Shown here piece after piece: positions 10,048 through 22,371 of a DNA stretch of 64,000 bases (position 1 is the stretch's first letter; each line of letters starts with the position of its first letter). Source of the stretch: Diogma glabrata. Taxonomy: Eukaryota > Arthropoda > Insecta > Diptera > Cylindrotomidae. The notes beneath the pieces are model-generated. The model saw nothing but the letters and a program-made list of their open reading frames with translations. It searched no databases and had not been told where the DNA came from. The position numbers and the translations under genes are program-made. The stretch is taken from NCBI GenBank assembly GCA_963693315.1, contig OY856187.1, forward strand, positions 388,010,885 to 388,074,884, written 5' to 3'.

Positions 10048-12779
10048 CACATATTAATGATTTTCTGTTTCCCTCTCCATTATTGTAACAAGCAATTTTC
10101 ACTAATACAAACAATCATTTATGCAAAACATGTTTTGCAATGTATTATTAATTGAAACCAAAAAAATACAGTAGTTCAAACAAATGTCCCTACGCTTATT
10201 ACAATTGAAGAAAATAAATTAACAAATTATTAGCGAATTTCTTTGTATATGAATACTATTATTTTAGAGCAAAAATTTGAAATAGTCCGTCGTTACAGTA
10301 TAACTATTGATTTCTCCTATAAAGGACTCATTCTCAGGACAATTACTATAACTATTACAAACTTTACTAACTTTAACATTCTCAGGACAATTACTACAAA
10401 CTTGATGTCCCAGGTTCAATTCCTACGAAGATCATATTAATAATAAAATGTGCGATAAATTTTCTTCGTTCATAGATTTTACTCTCCTTTTTAAAAGGTT
10501 GTATATATGGCTATAGAAGTTTTATTTTAAAAAAAAGCAATTCTAGTAGATTCAGATAATCACACTTTTGTAATTTGCCATTATTCAACAACAACAAATT
10601 TTATAATTTATACTTTTTTCATTTTGAAAAATCACTTCAATTGATCCTTCGGGATGATATCACTGATTAAGCAAACCAATATAATAAACTGTTTTTCCCT
10701 TCATCTTAAAATAGAGATAACCTTAATTTGTTTGTATAAAAAATTTGCCTCAAGATTAACACAATTAATTTAAACAAAATAAAAGATTTCAATATGGCTC
10801 CCAAACACAAGGGTTTGAGGCATTTTCACCCCTTTCAATATAACTTTACGACCGGCAATGATCTTTATTTATTCTTTGTTCCAATCAAATAAAACCTTCC
10901 GTACTATTCCTTTCAAACATACCGATTTAATCTCTCATAAATTCTATAAACTTTATATTATTTTTATTTTCATGTCTTTTCCCTCTCTTAAATTATATGA
11001 TGAAAACTATAATGATAATTTTCATAAATCAATGGCATGTCCTTAAATTTACTACACTCAGCACCTGCTGTTACAATCATTGCAAATAGTATTCAGAAAA
11101 AAAAATTATTTATCTCTAAAAATTGTCAATTTTAAAGGAAATTTATGGATCTGCTAGAACAAAAACCAGAACTATCAAAAATGATTAAGATGTCGTCTTA
11201 CTGGTTGTGTTTTCAACAGTTTTGATACAAAACAATTGGGATATATATATATTGAAATATTATAAATAAATCAAAATTAGGTCAAAAAGGAGAGAATGAG
11301 AACTGTTGTACCCCTTTTTAAAAATTTCATAGTTTATAAAGTGAAAAATCATTTCGAATATTTTTGGGGTTTAAAAAGATTTATGAAAATATATTTGATT
11401 TATATTGTTCGAATTAAAGTTCAAGTTATTTATTTAATATGAAAAGTTTATAAAGTAATTTGTGGTCGATTTTTTGCGGAACGATTGTTGAAGTTGAAGG
11501 AAAACTTTACATCCCACTCACAAACTTTGACCTAACAATGGTAATATTTAAAACAAAGCACGACATAAAAGTAACCACTATATTGGTTTATATATTCCTT
11601 TGCATACAAAAATATCATACTAATATAATTAAACATGTAAAAGCTACAATGTACCTAACTTTTTACAACAAATTATTAAAATTTTGTAGAAAACAAAAAT
11701 TGAAAAATAAGTTTTCAAATTAATGAAAATTCTAATGAAAAACTTAATAATACCAAAATTATTGTTGATAATAAAACAAACAAAATCTGTTAACATGATC
11801 ATGGGTAACCTAAAACAAACACAAAACAAATTGGTAATAATATAAGCAAACTCAAAAGCTATATTGTCAACTTACTGCATATTTTTGAGATATTGAATGG
11901 GGAGGAATGAGTTAGGGTATAAAGAAGAAAAAGTTTTTCTGTTTATTGCTGGTTTTTAAGTTGAGTGGATAGTGTAGATACGAGAATGAAATTGATTACT
12001 TTTATGGTAAATATGGGAAATTAAAGATGAATATGGTGTGAAAAAAAGTTTGGTTATGTTAATTTAACAGTCAACAAGTTAATTGATTTTAACTTTTTGT
12101 TTGAAGTACTAATTAGTTTATTATTTTGAAAAAGCTAATTTTATTTTTTATGATGCATGTGATGTTTATTCGTTAATGATGTAATTTGAAAGAGATGGTA
12201 GGTAAATGTCAATATGTGCATTAAAAATAAAGAAAAGTTAAATAATTTAATATCAGAGAAGGAAGGTTTTGTGTTCAAATCACAACGGGGTCACCACTGT
12301 AGAATATAATGAACTATTATTTCTATCTTTTCTTATTAATTAAAATACATTTTATTATTTTTATAGCAATATACACTTTTTATTATTAGTAACGTTTCCT
12401 TTATTACCTGTTACCACCTGATTTTTCCACGAAACGAAAGTTCACCCTTGCTCAGAGTCCAAAGAATCGTTAATTTCAATATGCATCAGGCTGAAGGGCC
12501 AACACTCACTTTTGCGATATCACTAGAAAAAACAATGACAACGTTTAATAAACGTTTCTTAAACTTGTGGATGATGGCATTTATTTCAATCACTGTGTGG
12601 TAATAACCTCCTAACTTAAAGCGTTTGCACGACCTTGGTTTTCATTCATTTCATGTTGTAAGATTTTAGGAATGAAACCATGTTCTAATATTCATGTTTT
12701 CTTTTTATGTTATCGATACAGCCTTACATATGTTTACGTCTAATGGATAAAATCATGGGTGTGAGTGAAATTCTTGTTA
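10048..12779. other. AT-rich spacer
   Basis: No supported gene. ORFs of 60-100 codons are present but have chance-like composition. At about 10408-10430 CCAGGTTCAATTCCTACG resembles a Pol III B box, and GTGTTCAAATCACAACG at about 12270 is a weaker one; neither has a convincing tRNA fold around it. Confidence 0.5.
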
Positions 12780-13570
12780 CACAGAGAGAAAAAAATCCTA
12801 GATTTGAGAATTGTGCATGATTGAAAATAGAAAATTCAGTTTCTTCTTAATTTGAGAAAATTTAAATCATTTTAATACTCCGAAAACTGAGATAAAAACT
12901 ATCAATTCGATCACACAAAAAAGTGAATAAAATACTATTTTTGAGAATTATATATGATTAAAAACAGAAGATACATTTATTCTCATTTCGAGTAAATTTA
13001 TATCATTTTAATACAACAAAACGTTAAAAGTGAGAAAAAACTATCAATTCGATCACCCTACAAAAGAATGAAATACTGAAGTTGAGAATTGTTTTTGTTC
13101 AACAATAGGAAATACATTTATTCTTGTTTTGAGTAAATAAAGATCGTTTTCATTTTTTCTGTATAAATATAAGAAATTTTTGAATCAGAATAAGATTTCC
13201 ATTTCTCAAATTGAACAGAGAAGTACACATCACTTTGTTACTTCCCCATCATTTATTTGATTCACAAATGTCAAAATGAGAGTAAAATATTTTCATTTTA
13301 ATCCTTTTTGTTTCTTTTTGAAACTTAAGGATCAGATAATAATAAGTTATACGCGAGTATTCTCAATTTGATCCACGTAGATAAAATTAAGGAAAAAAAA
13401 TTATCGATTTTATACCTTTTCTCTCAAATTGAACTTATGAGATCGAAATGAAACTAACTAATACTCGATTATTCTCGGTTGGATCAACGTATATAAAATA
13501 GAGAAAAAAAAATTCTCTCAATTCAGATGAACGCGTCTTATAGCTTGTGAAAAAAAAAGTTTGTGTCCGT
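12780..13570 (+). repeat. Dispersed element with CACAGAGAGAAAAAAA start and ~142 bp internal repeats
   Basis: It begins with CACAGAGAGAAAAAAA. Inside, the phrase ACTATCAATTCGATCAC recurs at 12898 and 13040, a period of 142 bp, with GAGAATT, CATTTATTCT and TTGAGTAAAT words in each unit and a third partial unit to about 13150. The right limit is uncertain. The same terminus type (CACNGARAAAAA) starts four other repeats in this window with unrelated interiors. Confidence 0.55.
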
Positions 13571-13941
13571 GCGAGAATTGATACTAGCTGTGCTTAAAAT
13601 CAGCAATAATAAGAGTTCAAAAGGTAAGTTGCATGTTTCTCTAAATTTCTGCGTTCATTAAAGTAAACTTGCGTGCACAGCACGACGTTTGGCTCATTCA
13701 GTTTGCCGGGAGTCCTGGGTTCAGTTTATTTGATGCATGTACTTGCTACTATTGGTGCTTAAATTATTGAATTAAATTACATCACACACAAAATTTCAAG
13801 TCAATCGAAGGTGAAAATCGGATATTTTAAACAATTAGCTTGAAGCAAAACGGGGACAAAAATTTCTGGGTAAATACATACATTATGGTTTCTTGTCGAA
13901 ATTTATTAAAATTCCGAAATCAATCGATATTATCGATTTCT

Positions 13942-14090
13942 GGGTGGTTATTTTGTAGCGTTATCTCACTAGGTGAGATAAAAAGTGAGATAAAATATTT
14001 GTCTTTGATCGATTATATTAGATAAAAGAAATCATTTAAACACAATTTTTTTATCTCACCTAGTGAGATAACGCTACAAAATAACCACCC
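13942..14090. mobile_element. 149 bp MITE with perfect 43 bp terminal inverted repeats
   Basis: The left end GGGTGGTTATTTTGTAGCG continues through TTATCTCACTAGGTGAGATA; the right end is its exact reverse complement over 43 bases. The terminal repeat itself contains the small palindrome TCTCACTAGGTGAGA. Only ~63 bp separates the arms. I could not find a convincing target duplication. Perfect arms suggest recent insertion or strong homogenisation. Confidence 0.88.
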
Positions 14091-14431
14091 TGAGCTCTAA
14101 AGCTCTAAAGTATAAAGTACTAAATGCTTGCATGAAAATATGTTAAAAATTGCATGAAACGTTTTAAAAACATTTAAAATAAGTTTTAAATTTAACAGTT
14201 TTTTTGTTTTTAAAACTATAACTATTATGATGGCAAAATTCCAAAAGGAAATTATACAACTTGTATTAAAATTCTTCGACCAAATTAAGAGGTGCAGGTT
14301 GCTTGATTACACCGAAAAAAATTCGATTGGATACTCCAACAACTTCAGGATTACAATTGTTTGGTAAAACTTCTTACAATTGTTTCAGACAAATGCATCG
14401 CATTAAACTTCGTTTTTATATTATTTTTAAT

Positions 14432-14895
14432 ATTAGGTCCTTCGACGGTTGATCTTACTAAATATGATCAAAAAGAATTTCAAGAGCTGAAGCAAACCTT
14501 ACCTGTCATTCAAGAGCTGTGGCTGATAGAAAGTTGGCTATAGAAAGTTATTGGATACGGAGTTGTGAGGGTCGTCTAAGGGAGTTTAAAGAAGCAAAGG
14601 ATAAATCTTTAAAACATTTTTTAATGACTGGCCACTTTATAGAAATGCTATAATGCCAGCATTTTGGTAAGTTTGAAGTTGAAGGCATTTTAAGACTGTT
14701 TTGGAATTACAGAATCTTTTTTTTTCTACAGATTGATTTACATTTTAAAAGACTCTTTCCGAATAAACATAAAAAAACTTTTGTAGAAGGCAAAACATTT
14801 TTTCGAAGTTGTGGTACCAGTGCTACGCAAACTAATTAAAGATAAACAAAGTCTAAAGGATTTGAACGATATGCCAACTGACCCAGGTAAACAAG
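14432..14895 (+). pseudogene. Frameshifted multi-exon gene remnant, family unrecognised
   Basis: Consecutive plus-strand pieces look coding but lie in shifting frames: TVDLTKYDQKEFQELKQTLP (from 14452), LAIESYWIRSCEGRLREFKE and AKDKSLKHF, NDWPLYRNAIMPAF, then LHFKRLFPNKHKKTFVEGK and VVPVLRKLIKDKQSLKDLND. Between the third and fourth pieces is an intron-like gap: GTAAGT at about 14667 and a T-rich tract ending CTACAG at about 14731. Another donor-like GGTAAAC follows the last piece, and AATATTAG precedes the first. At least two single-base frameshifts break it. The charged, non-repetitive composition differs from the flanking A/T DNA. I do not recognise the family. Confidence 0.45.
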
Positions 14896-14929
14896 TTTTG
14901 ATCACAATTAAACTATAACGGTACATAAT

Positions 14930-16458
14930 ATATAGTTGAATCTATTAATTTGATTATGCATTAACTTGATCCTTTTATACTAGTTAAATAAAGTTCAAAA
15001 TAAATAATTCAGTACAGTCCATTCATCTTTTGCAAGGCAGTCTTAGATCATGAAAAGTGTGTAGTTATTGAGTGTAGTTATGGTATGTTTATAAGTATAC
15101 GGGTTTCTGGTGAAATGTTTCAAAAATATTATTTTTAAAACATTTCACCAGAAATGGCAAAAGATATTTTTCGCCACTAATTTCACAACTTTCAAAACAC
15201 ACTTCGGCTTTATGTTCCATTAAGGAACTTAGCAGAGACAACAATAAGCCGCCAGCCCGGTCGGTCCTTGGCAAGCTCCTCCCAGCCTTAAACAAGTCCC
15301 AGAAATATAAAGACTTCTGCGATGCAGTTTTTTATTCCCCATTGAATTTTTATATACTAGAAGTTTTTACCGTCCAAAAAGTAAAAACTTCTTCGTTCTC
15401 TTTGAACTCCCCAAATTAATGGGGGGCCATACAACTAAAGGAAAAACCTAACCCGAAATAATAAAATTAATTCTAAATTGACGGCCAGAAGAGCAAAATA
15501 ACGAGAGTGAGGGTGACCACCCAACTAGCATTTTAACTTCTTTTAAAACACTAAACTGTCTTACCGAAACTAACTTCCCCACCTTCATAGATTCTTTATA
15601 ATTTCTAAGCAGTTTCGATAAAGGCCATTTGGAGAGCTTTTCCAGCCTTTCCACGCCTTGTGCAAAATAAGTCTAAATAATAGATTAAAAAACAAAAACC
15701 ACCTTATGCACAATACTTTTTTGACAAAAACGAAACGATTTCAATTTCGTATAAGCTTCAATTTCGTATAAACCCATTGAAATCTTTTTCCATAAAAAGT
15801 AATCCCCTGAATTACACTATATTTGCTACATCTAAATTTATTTGAAATAATAGAAGCAATAGCTTCCGTCAGTTTGACATATTTCGTTTCAGATATTGAA
15901 GCAATTTTTAGAGTATGACAGCTGTGCTTCTATACGATCTGTAAACAGTTACAACCGAAACAACTACAATTCTAATGCCAGCTATAACTTCTATAACCTT
16001 TTTTCAGAAGCTCTATTTAGTGATCTCTAGATAAGTTTCGGTAAAGCTTCTTATATTAAATATAGAAATAATTTAGAAGCTTTCATTCTGGCGGTGCGGA
16101 GAACTTCTCTGTGGAAGTTATATATCGAAACTTTATACAAGTAAAATATAACTAGCTTCCACTTAAAAGCTTAAGCGAAGCTTTATTGAAGCTAAAACTT
16201 ATATAATTCCAAATTGAGAAGTAAGTTTGCTAGCTGGGTACCCGCTGCAGTGTGAAAAATTACTCAGCACAATTTCACACAACTGACGTCGTAGTTAGTC
16301 GTCGAACTAACGCAAACAGGGCATGGACGGTATAAACCTACCTACTGCCCCTCAGGCACACGAGGTAATTATTCCTTTCGGCAGTTGTTTTTAAGTTTAC
16401 ACTGTTATCATATTCCTCCGGTTTCTTTCCTACCTTTCTGATATCGTACAGGGTAATC
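14930..16458. other. Spacer with hairpins, no supported gene
   Basis: A ~22 bp-arm hairpin (TTCTGGTGAAATGTTT and its complement) lies at about 15103-15155. Minus-strand ORFs at 15089-15295 and 15448-15654 match nothing I recognise. Many AGCTTC/GAAGCT words at 15750-16200 suggest an old short-repeat cluster. GC content is higher at 16240-16380 without a gene. Confidence 0.45.
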
Positions 16459-16472
16459 ATTCCCTTAAGTAT

Positions 16473-16690
16473 AACGTTGATTTTCTTGGGTTATAGCCTT
16501 GTTTTAAAAATTTATAAATAATAACAAATTATTAATATAGATTAATAAATTTTATTATTATAAATGTTTTTAACATGTTTCGACGTCATTTACAAAACGT
16601 CATCATCAGAACTGAAATTCAATAAAATAAAATATACAATCTAGAAACATTGAATATAACAACAATAGCTTACCAAAAAAAAAATAAATA
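16473..16690 (-). repeat. pLTR, left copy (sense to the Penelope ORF)
   Basis: Reverse complement of 25193-25396 over about 205 bp at roughly 95% identity by eye. On the minus strand it carries CTGATGATGACGT, a 10-base loop, ACGTCGAAACATGTT and AAAAACATT. GACGT and ACGTC can pair, and ATGTT can pair with AACAT. This order (CTGANGA, stem, GAAA, stem) resembles the hammerhead-type motifs reported in Penelope-like pLTRs, though with one extra base before the second stem and a mismatch near the expected cleavage site. Confidence 0.75.
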
Positions 16691-17045
16691 GAAGTTAAAA
16701 AAAAATATTTTTTAAAAAAAGTTTAGTAAAACTAATTATCGAAAAAAAGTTCAACATACAGAAAACGAATCCTTTGTAATAATTGAAATAAAACAAAATA
16801 ATAATCATAGAATACTAAATATGAATAAATCAAAAAAATATAAAATGTGATGATATACAATTTTGATAGACAGGTTGGTTTTACGTTATTATATGAAAGG
16901 TCAGCGAAAAAAGAAGAAATTTAATTAGATTTGTTTTATTGTTATTGTAAAATAGTAAATTAGTATTATACTAAGTAACGATGAGAACATTAATTAAAAC
17001 GTTTCATTAAAATAACTAAAAATTATTATTTTAAGACAATAAATG

Positions 17046-18791
17046 GTCATATGTAATATAACGAGTCGTCAAATAATAGTCGATTATTTTTCATAATCAT
17101 TATTACGAATGTCATTTGAGGTCCCGAGTGCGCGTAGCGCACGAGGGAAATTTTTGACCTCAAATGGCATGAGTGGTAATGTTGAAAAATAATCGACTAA
17201 TAATTTGATGACGAGTTGTATTTAGCAGACAATTTAACGAACAGAAATAGTAACATTATTTCAAACAACATAATCCTTTGTTGTCAAACAAAATTAAATA
17301 TTATTTCTTCTTAGTAGGCGCATAAATGTTATAAATTTGTAATTTATTTTTGATAAATAAACATAAACATGCAATCATTTATGAATGAAAACGGAAATTT
17401 TTACTATTTGCAAATTACATTTTCACATAATTTTGTATGTGCATATTTGTTTTAAATTAATATATTAAGTAGGCGGAAAATATTCGAAAATATTCGCTGT
17501 TCCTTCCTAACAGAAAAAAATAATCGAAACAAATCGTTTTGATTTGCTAAAAAATAGTAAATGAAGCGTTTTGATTGGACCTTATTGAAACTTTTGTTTT
17601 TGAGTTGAATTGTCATATATAATATCACGAGTCGTCAAATAATAGTCGATTATTTTTCATAATCATTATTACGAATGTCATTTGAGGTCCCGAGTGCGCG
17701 TAGCGCACGAGGGAAATTTTTGACCTCAAATGGCATGAGTGGTAATGTTGAAAAATAATCGACTAATAATTTGATGACGAGTGGTATTTAGCAGATAATT
17801 TTTTTTTGCTGTCAGATATTTTATTTTTCATTCATACAAACTATGGTATTTAAACAGTAGGCTTTGTTTTTACTGTCGGCAATTCTTCTTGTCGTCGATA
17901 ATTTTGCTTTGTCGTTATGAAAATTCTTTGTTGTCATTTTTTCTTCTAACAAAATGAAATATAATTTTATCTTAGTAGGCGCATAAATGCTATAAATTTG
18001 TAATTTATGTTTGACAAATAAACATAAACAAGCAATCATTTATGAATGAAAACGGACATTTTTATTATTTGCAATTTTACATAATTTTTTATAAGCTGAA
18101 TAATTTGTAGAAAAAACTTTATTTAGAAACTAATAATTATTATCTTTTAAATAATATTATAATTTAAAAAAAATTATCTCATTAAATACCACTCTTCATT
18201 GAAATTTTTGTCTAAAATTTTTCAATTTTACTCATTAAATTATTTTTAAGCAACACTGCTCAATCAAACCACTACTTAAACCACTCGTCCTTCGGACTCG
18301 TGGTTTATTGTGCGCTTTGATTCGCAGTGTTGCTAAATAATTTAATTCGTAAAATCAAAAAATTTTCGAAAAAATTTCAATGACTCGTGGTATTACAACC
18401 GACAATTTAACGAACAGAAATAGTAACATTATTTCAAACAACATAATCCTTTGTTGTCAAACAAAATTAAATATTATTTCTTCTTAGTAGGCGCATAAAT
18501 GTTATAAATTTGTAATTTATTTTTGATAAATAAACATAAACATGTAATCATTTATGAATGAAAACGGACATTTTTACTATTTGCAAATTGCATTTTCACA
18601 TAATTTTGTATGTGCATATTTGTTTTAAATTAATATATTAAGTAGGCGGAAAATATTCGAAAATATTCGCTGTTCCTTCCTAACAGAAAAAAATAATCGA
18701 AACAAATCGTTTTGATTTGCTAAAAAATAGTAAATGACGCGTTTTGATTGGACCTTATTGAAACTTTATTTTTTGAGTTGAATTGTCATAT
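17046..18791 (-). repeat. Three-unit array of palindromic and Penelope-tail modules
   Basis: Two 391 bp tail modules (17228-17618 and 18401-18791) are nearly identical, and a diverged one lies at 17790-18184; all contain CTTAGTAGGCGCATAAATG. Each is paired with a palindromic module: 17052-17227 and 17619-17785 (centre CGAGTGCGCGTAGCGCACGAG) and 18185-18400 (centre CCACTCGTCCTTCGGACTCG). The palindrome ends share ATACCAC followed by an MGTCAT-like word. The 18401-18791 module includes the last 12 codons of the Penelope ORF, so the array is duplicated 3' tail of the element. Confidence 0.8.
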
Positions 18792-19317
18792 GAATTTTTT
18801 AAATAATCAGAATCTGTTTGTTTATTAATCGAATTTTTTGATTTTTTTATGTAAATCATTTCTAAGATACTGCGTTTACGGAAGTTTGATTCTTTATGTA
18901 GAATTTTTACATTCGACAAGTTTATAGAATGATTATGATTATTAAGGTGACGTGAAAGAGCACTATGTGAAGAAATAACTTGAGCGTTAGGAGTAACATT
19001 ACAATTTTGATATCTTGCGTCATGGGAATGTTGGTAAATCCTATTTTTAAGAAGTTGTTTTGTTTGTCCTGTATAATTGACACCACAATCACAAGTTACT
19101 TGGTAAATTACGTTAGACTGTAATTCGATCGGATCTCTATCTTTTAATTTTGAAAAAATTATATCACCTAAATTAGAACAAGGTCTACCTACTGTTTTAA
19201 TATTATAGTTTTGTAATAAATTTTTAATTTTACCGTGCAAATCTTTTATATATGGAACAGATACGAATTTAATGTTATTAACAGGAGTGATTTCATTATT
19301 GATAGTTGTAACGTTAT
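18755..19317 (-). pseudogene. Penelope-like element ORF, GIY-YIG endonuclease part
   Basis: C-terminal portion of the Penelope polyprotein, cut from its RT by the hAT insertion. The linker has FVSVPYIKDLHGKIKNLL, typical between RT and nuclease. The nuclease follows with VIYQVTCDCGVNYTGQT (the YTG of the GIY-YIG fold and a paired-cysteine motif), then R...H, the spaced histidines of LSRHLNNHNHSI, and LEMIYIKK..NSINKQTD. These are the expected conserved blocks; the nuclease nicks target DNA for integration. The ORF ends with a TAA at 18755. The 5' part of this frame runs without a stop to the insertion point at 19325. There is no start codon of its own, so it is annotated as part of the disrupted gene. 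Confidence 0.88.
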
Positions 19318-19506
19318 CTTGTTGACAGGGGCGTCAATTAGGTAGGGCTGGGGGGGGGGGGCATTGGCCCCCCCCCAAGGATCTGATGCTATCAATACAT
19401 CGATTCAATAAAACCATCCAATCGTGATAGAATTATACACTATAAAAATTTCAATGCACTGTTATTTTGTAAATTCGTCTAATTTTTAGAAGATTTACTT
19501 AACTAA

Positions 19507-19751
19507 TACCGCATTTACAGCGACATAGCAAATTAGTAGATAGTATATTAATTTTTGGGAAAAGGAGACGGTGTAGAAATCAAAGATTTGTATTTACAAT
19601 GGTGTTCATAGCGTGAAGTATTAAATTTAAAAAAAATTGATTTTTAGTAAGACTAGATATCAAATTAGTTGCAAGCTTTCAAAATAAAAAGTGTTTACAG
19701 CACAGATTTAAATTACATCTACTAATTTGCTATGCCGCTGTAAATGCGGTA
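19507..19751. repeat. Inverted repeat unit, 35 bp arms
   Basis: TACCGCATTTACAGCG at 19507 begins a 35 base arm that is matched in reverse complement at 19717-19751 with one difference. The 245 bp unit resembles a small MITE nested in the hAT. A/T-rich flanks prevent a secure target duplication call. Confidence 0.7.
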
Positions 19752-19948
19752 TAATATACCAATTTTATCGCCTACTATTAATTGAAATATATCTGATAAT
19801 ATAATTATTACGTTACATATTATTTTGGCCCGACTAAAGTACAGGTCACCGCAATATTCAAAGCGTTATCGTTCTTTCTATCAAGGACTAGAGCACCACC
19901 GATACGAAAGGCGGTCGTATTGCTTCTAATCTTCTGATGAAATCAGTT

Positions 19949-20070
19949 TTATAAACAAAACACGATCGTTCTTCCAAAAACGCCGTGGGTGCGTATTTTG
20001 ACAAAATTCTATCGTACTATAAGGTGCGCGGCATCACCGCTTTTAGAAGAACGATTGTGTTTTGTTTATA
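19949..20070. repeat. Short foldback with GC-rich centre
   Basis: TTATAAACAAAACACGATCG with TTCTTC at the left is mirrored by GAAGAACGATTGTGTTTTG with TTTATA at the right, around a centre containing GGTGCGCGGC. No coding content. Confidence 0.65.
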
Positions 20071-21344
20071 GAATATTCGTGTCTGAGCCAGAGGAAACAA
20101 AATATTTCATTAGTATAGGGTTCCTCGAGAGTTCATAGTGCAGTATTTAACATTCAAATTTCAATTGTTATTGACCATTGGTAATTTATATAAACTTAAA
20201 AGTAAGTACATGCACGAGAACACAAATTAATTATACCCCACTTATTTGGAGAACCCTGACTGTTTGGCCTTGTTTTTTATCTATATCATATTGTACAAAC
20301 TTTACAAGACTGTTTTAAAAACAATAAATTAAAAACAGTTCTAAAATGTAAAATCCTATAACATATCAAAAGTTTTCTTGATAGTTGTGTTAGTTTTTAA
20401 AATGAATGAAACGGGATATTACGGGAGTAATTTAAATTTATTGGGTTATTTCCAGTGATTTTATAAAAGTGAATGTTTTATAATGGACAAGCATTATTTT
20501 CTAATGACACGAACAAATATTTAAGTTATGTAAATATTTTCAAAGTATGTTATGAAAACTTGCTGACAAATTCTTTTCGCTATATGGACTATAATTTTTA
20601 ATTCATATTATAGCAAAAATATATGTTTGGTTGGTTATAATAAAATCCAAAACGTATCCTAAACGTCAATCTTTGTTCATTTTTTTATACAGTCACAGGG
20701 AGGGAGAAACTATTATTTTTTTGTGGTAGGTTTTTCTTATAGATTTAAAAGAAGCTCGCAATAATTGTACAATTTTGAATCAAATGAAAAATTTACGCAC
20801 GTTTATGGGTAGTAAACTGACCAGACGTCCCACGCTGCGTGAAAATGTCACACATTTCATTGCGTTGTCCCACGGAGAAATTTGTCCCACGAAGCGTCCC
20901 ACGAAACAAATATTTCCACCACATTTCCCCGCATTATCGAAATAATCAAAAAACCTTATATCTACCTACGTACAGTTTGCGCAATATCTTAGTCAAAGCA
21001 ATGGCTTCACAGTTTTTTCTTGTAGTTTGTATAATGTTATGTATATGTTGATTTAACCATATTCAGAGAACAAACCAGTGCAATATTTTTTTTTACTAAA
21101 ATAGTGTTTTAACTATAATTTTCTTAGAAATACTAAACTCAGTTATTTCACTTCAATAATTTACATATCTTTTAATGTCTAACAGATCTACCTCAGCGAA
21201 AAGGTTTCTTTGTTTATAGAAACATCTCCCCGGTGTATATACGAGAGATCGAAAGTATATTTTGAAAAATAAAATACAAAATATTTTACTTAAAAAGGCG
21301 CAGTTAAGACGCGTATAAATTCATAAAAATTTAAATTTTTAAAA

Positions 21345-21800
21345 CAGAGTTTCAAATTTTCCTTTATTCGAGCACTCATTTCAATCCTTTGAAATAATAT
21401 TTAAAAATTAAAATGTTCATAATTTGAATATCGTTCTTACTCGTAGGAGTAAAATTTTTGTTTTTTCGATTTTACTCCTTTGGCAGATTACATTTTCCTG
21501 TTCTTTCATTCGATTTGCAAAAGAAGAAAATTAGTCACTCTACGTCATCCTTTATATTCATTTTTCTAACAATACATGAATAATTGAACGAATCATGTGA
21601 AGCATTTTACGTTAGAAAGCATCAAATTTGACGCAAAAATAAAAGTTTTGAGTATTTGAAAGAAAATATTTATTTTAATTTAGTAGCAAGAATGATATTT
21701 TATTATTTTCACTCCTGTATGTGGGAGTGTTATATTTTTTTTAAGCTACGCACTGAAAGGACAAAGTAAAAGAGTGATATAAGTAGCGTTTCAAACTCTG
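21345..21800. mobile_element. 456 bp non-autonomous hAT-type MITE nested in the hAT
   Basis: The left end is CAGAGTTTCAAA; the right end reverse complements to CAGAGTTTGAAAC, a CAGRG-type hAT end. TTTAAAA is duplicated at 21338-21344 and 21801-21807 (7 bp, possibly 8 with a mismatch). The interior has a small GGAGTAAAAT hairpin and no ORF. It must have inserted after, or travelled within, the host hAT. Confidence 0.7.
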
Positions 21801-22262
21801 TTTAAAACACACTTTAACTAGGTAGCTCAAAAGTAAAATTATTATTTTCTAAGATATAATTTTTTTTCTCAATAAAGAACAAACAAAGCAAACAGCATAA
21901 AAACTTGATAAATGGTATAGATTTGCAAAAGATAGAACGAGAGGTATACTGTATACCTCTTATATTTACAGAATCCACAAAAGATATTAATTATTTAGTA
22001 AAATTGAAACAATTTGTTTTGCAGTCTTTACTTCTGTAACAAAAGTTTTAAGCTACTATAAAAGGTAAATTTATACTAATTTTTAAAATTATATTTAAAA
22101 AGTTCTTCTGCAAATCAAGACGGATAGAAAACGTTTACGTAAATTCTTATACGATATTGAATTGGACTTTCCTTTTATAAAAAAATCAAAATATAACGAC
22201 GCAAAAGTTTAGTGTATTACCAGTCGGAGTGAATTTGAAAATTAACAGTGGACATTAGCCGT

Positions 22263-22347
22263 GTTCGATTTGACTGAAACAACTGAAGCAACTGAAAAAT
22301 TAAATGCAATTGTTGTTGTTTTTTCAGTTGTTTCAGTCAAATCGAAC
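22263..22347. repeat. Hairpin with perfect 25 bp arms
   Basis: GTTCGATTTGACTGAAAC plus AACTGAA at 22263-22287 is exactly reverse complemented at 22323-22347. The related phrase TTCGATTTGACTGAAG occurs alone near 2176. Probably a minimal foldback repeat. Confidence 0.8.
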
Positions 22348-22371
22348 GCACCTATTATGATATTAAAAGAC

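Noticed and set aside
12250..12300. Possible tRNA gene around GTGTTCAAATCACAAC
   Set aside because: B-box-like only; I could not fold acceptor, D and anticodon arms around it.
15089..15654. Two minus-strand ORFs of 68 codons
   Set aside because: Somewhat coding-like composition but no recognisable motif, and one overlaps a hairpin; not enough to call a gene.
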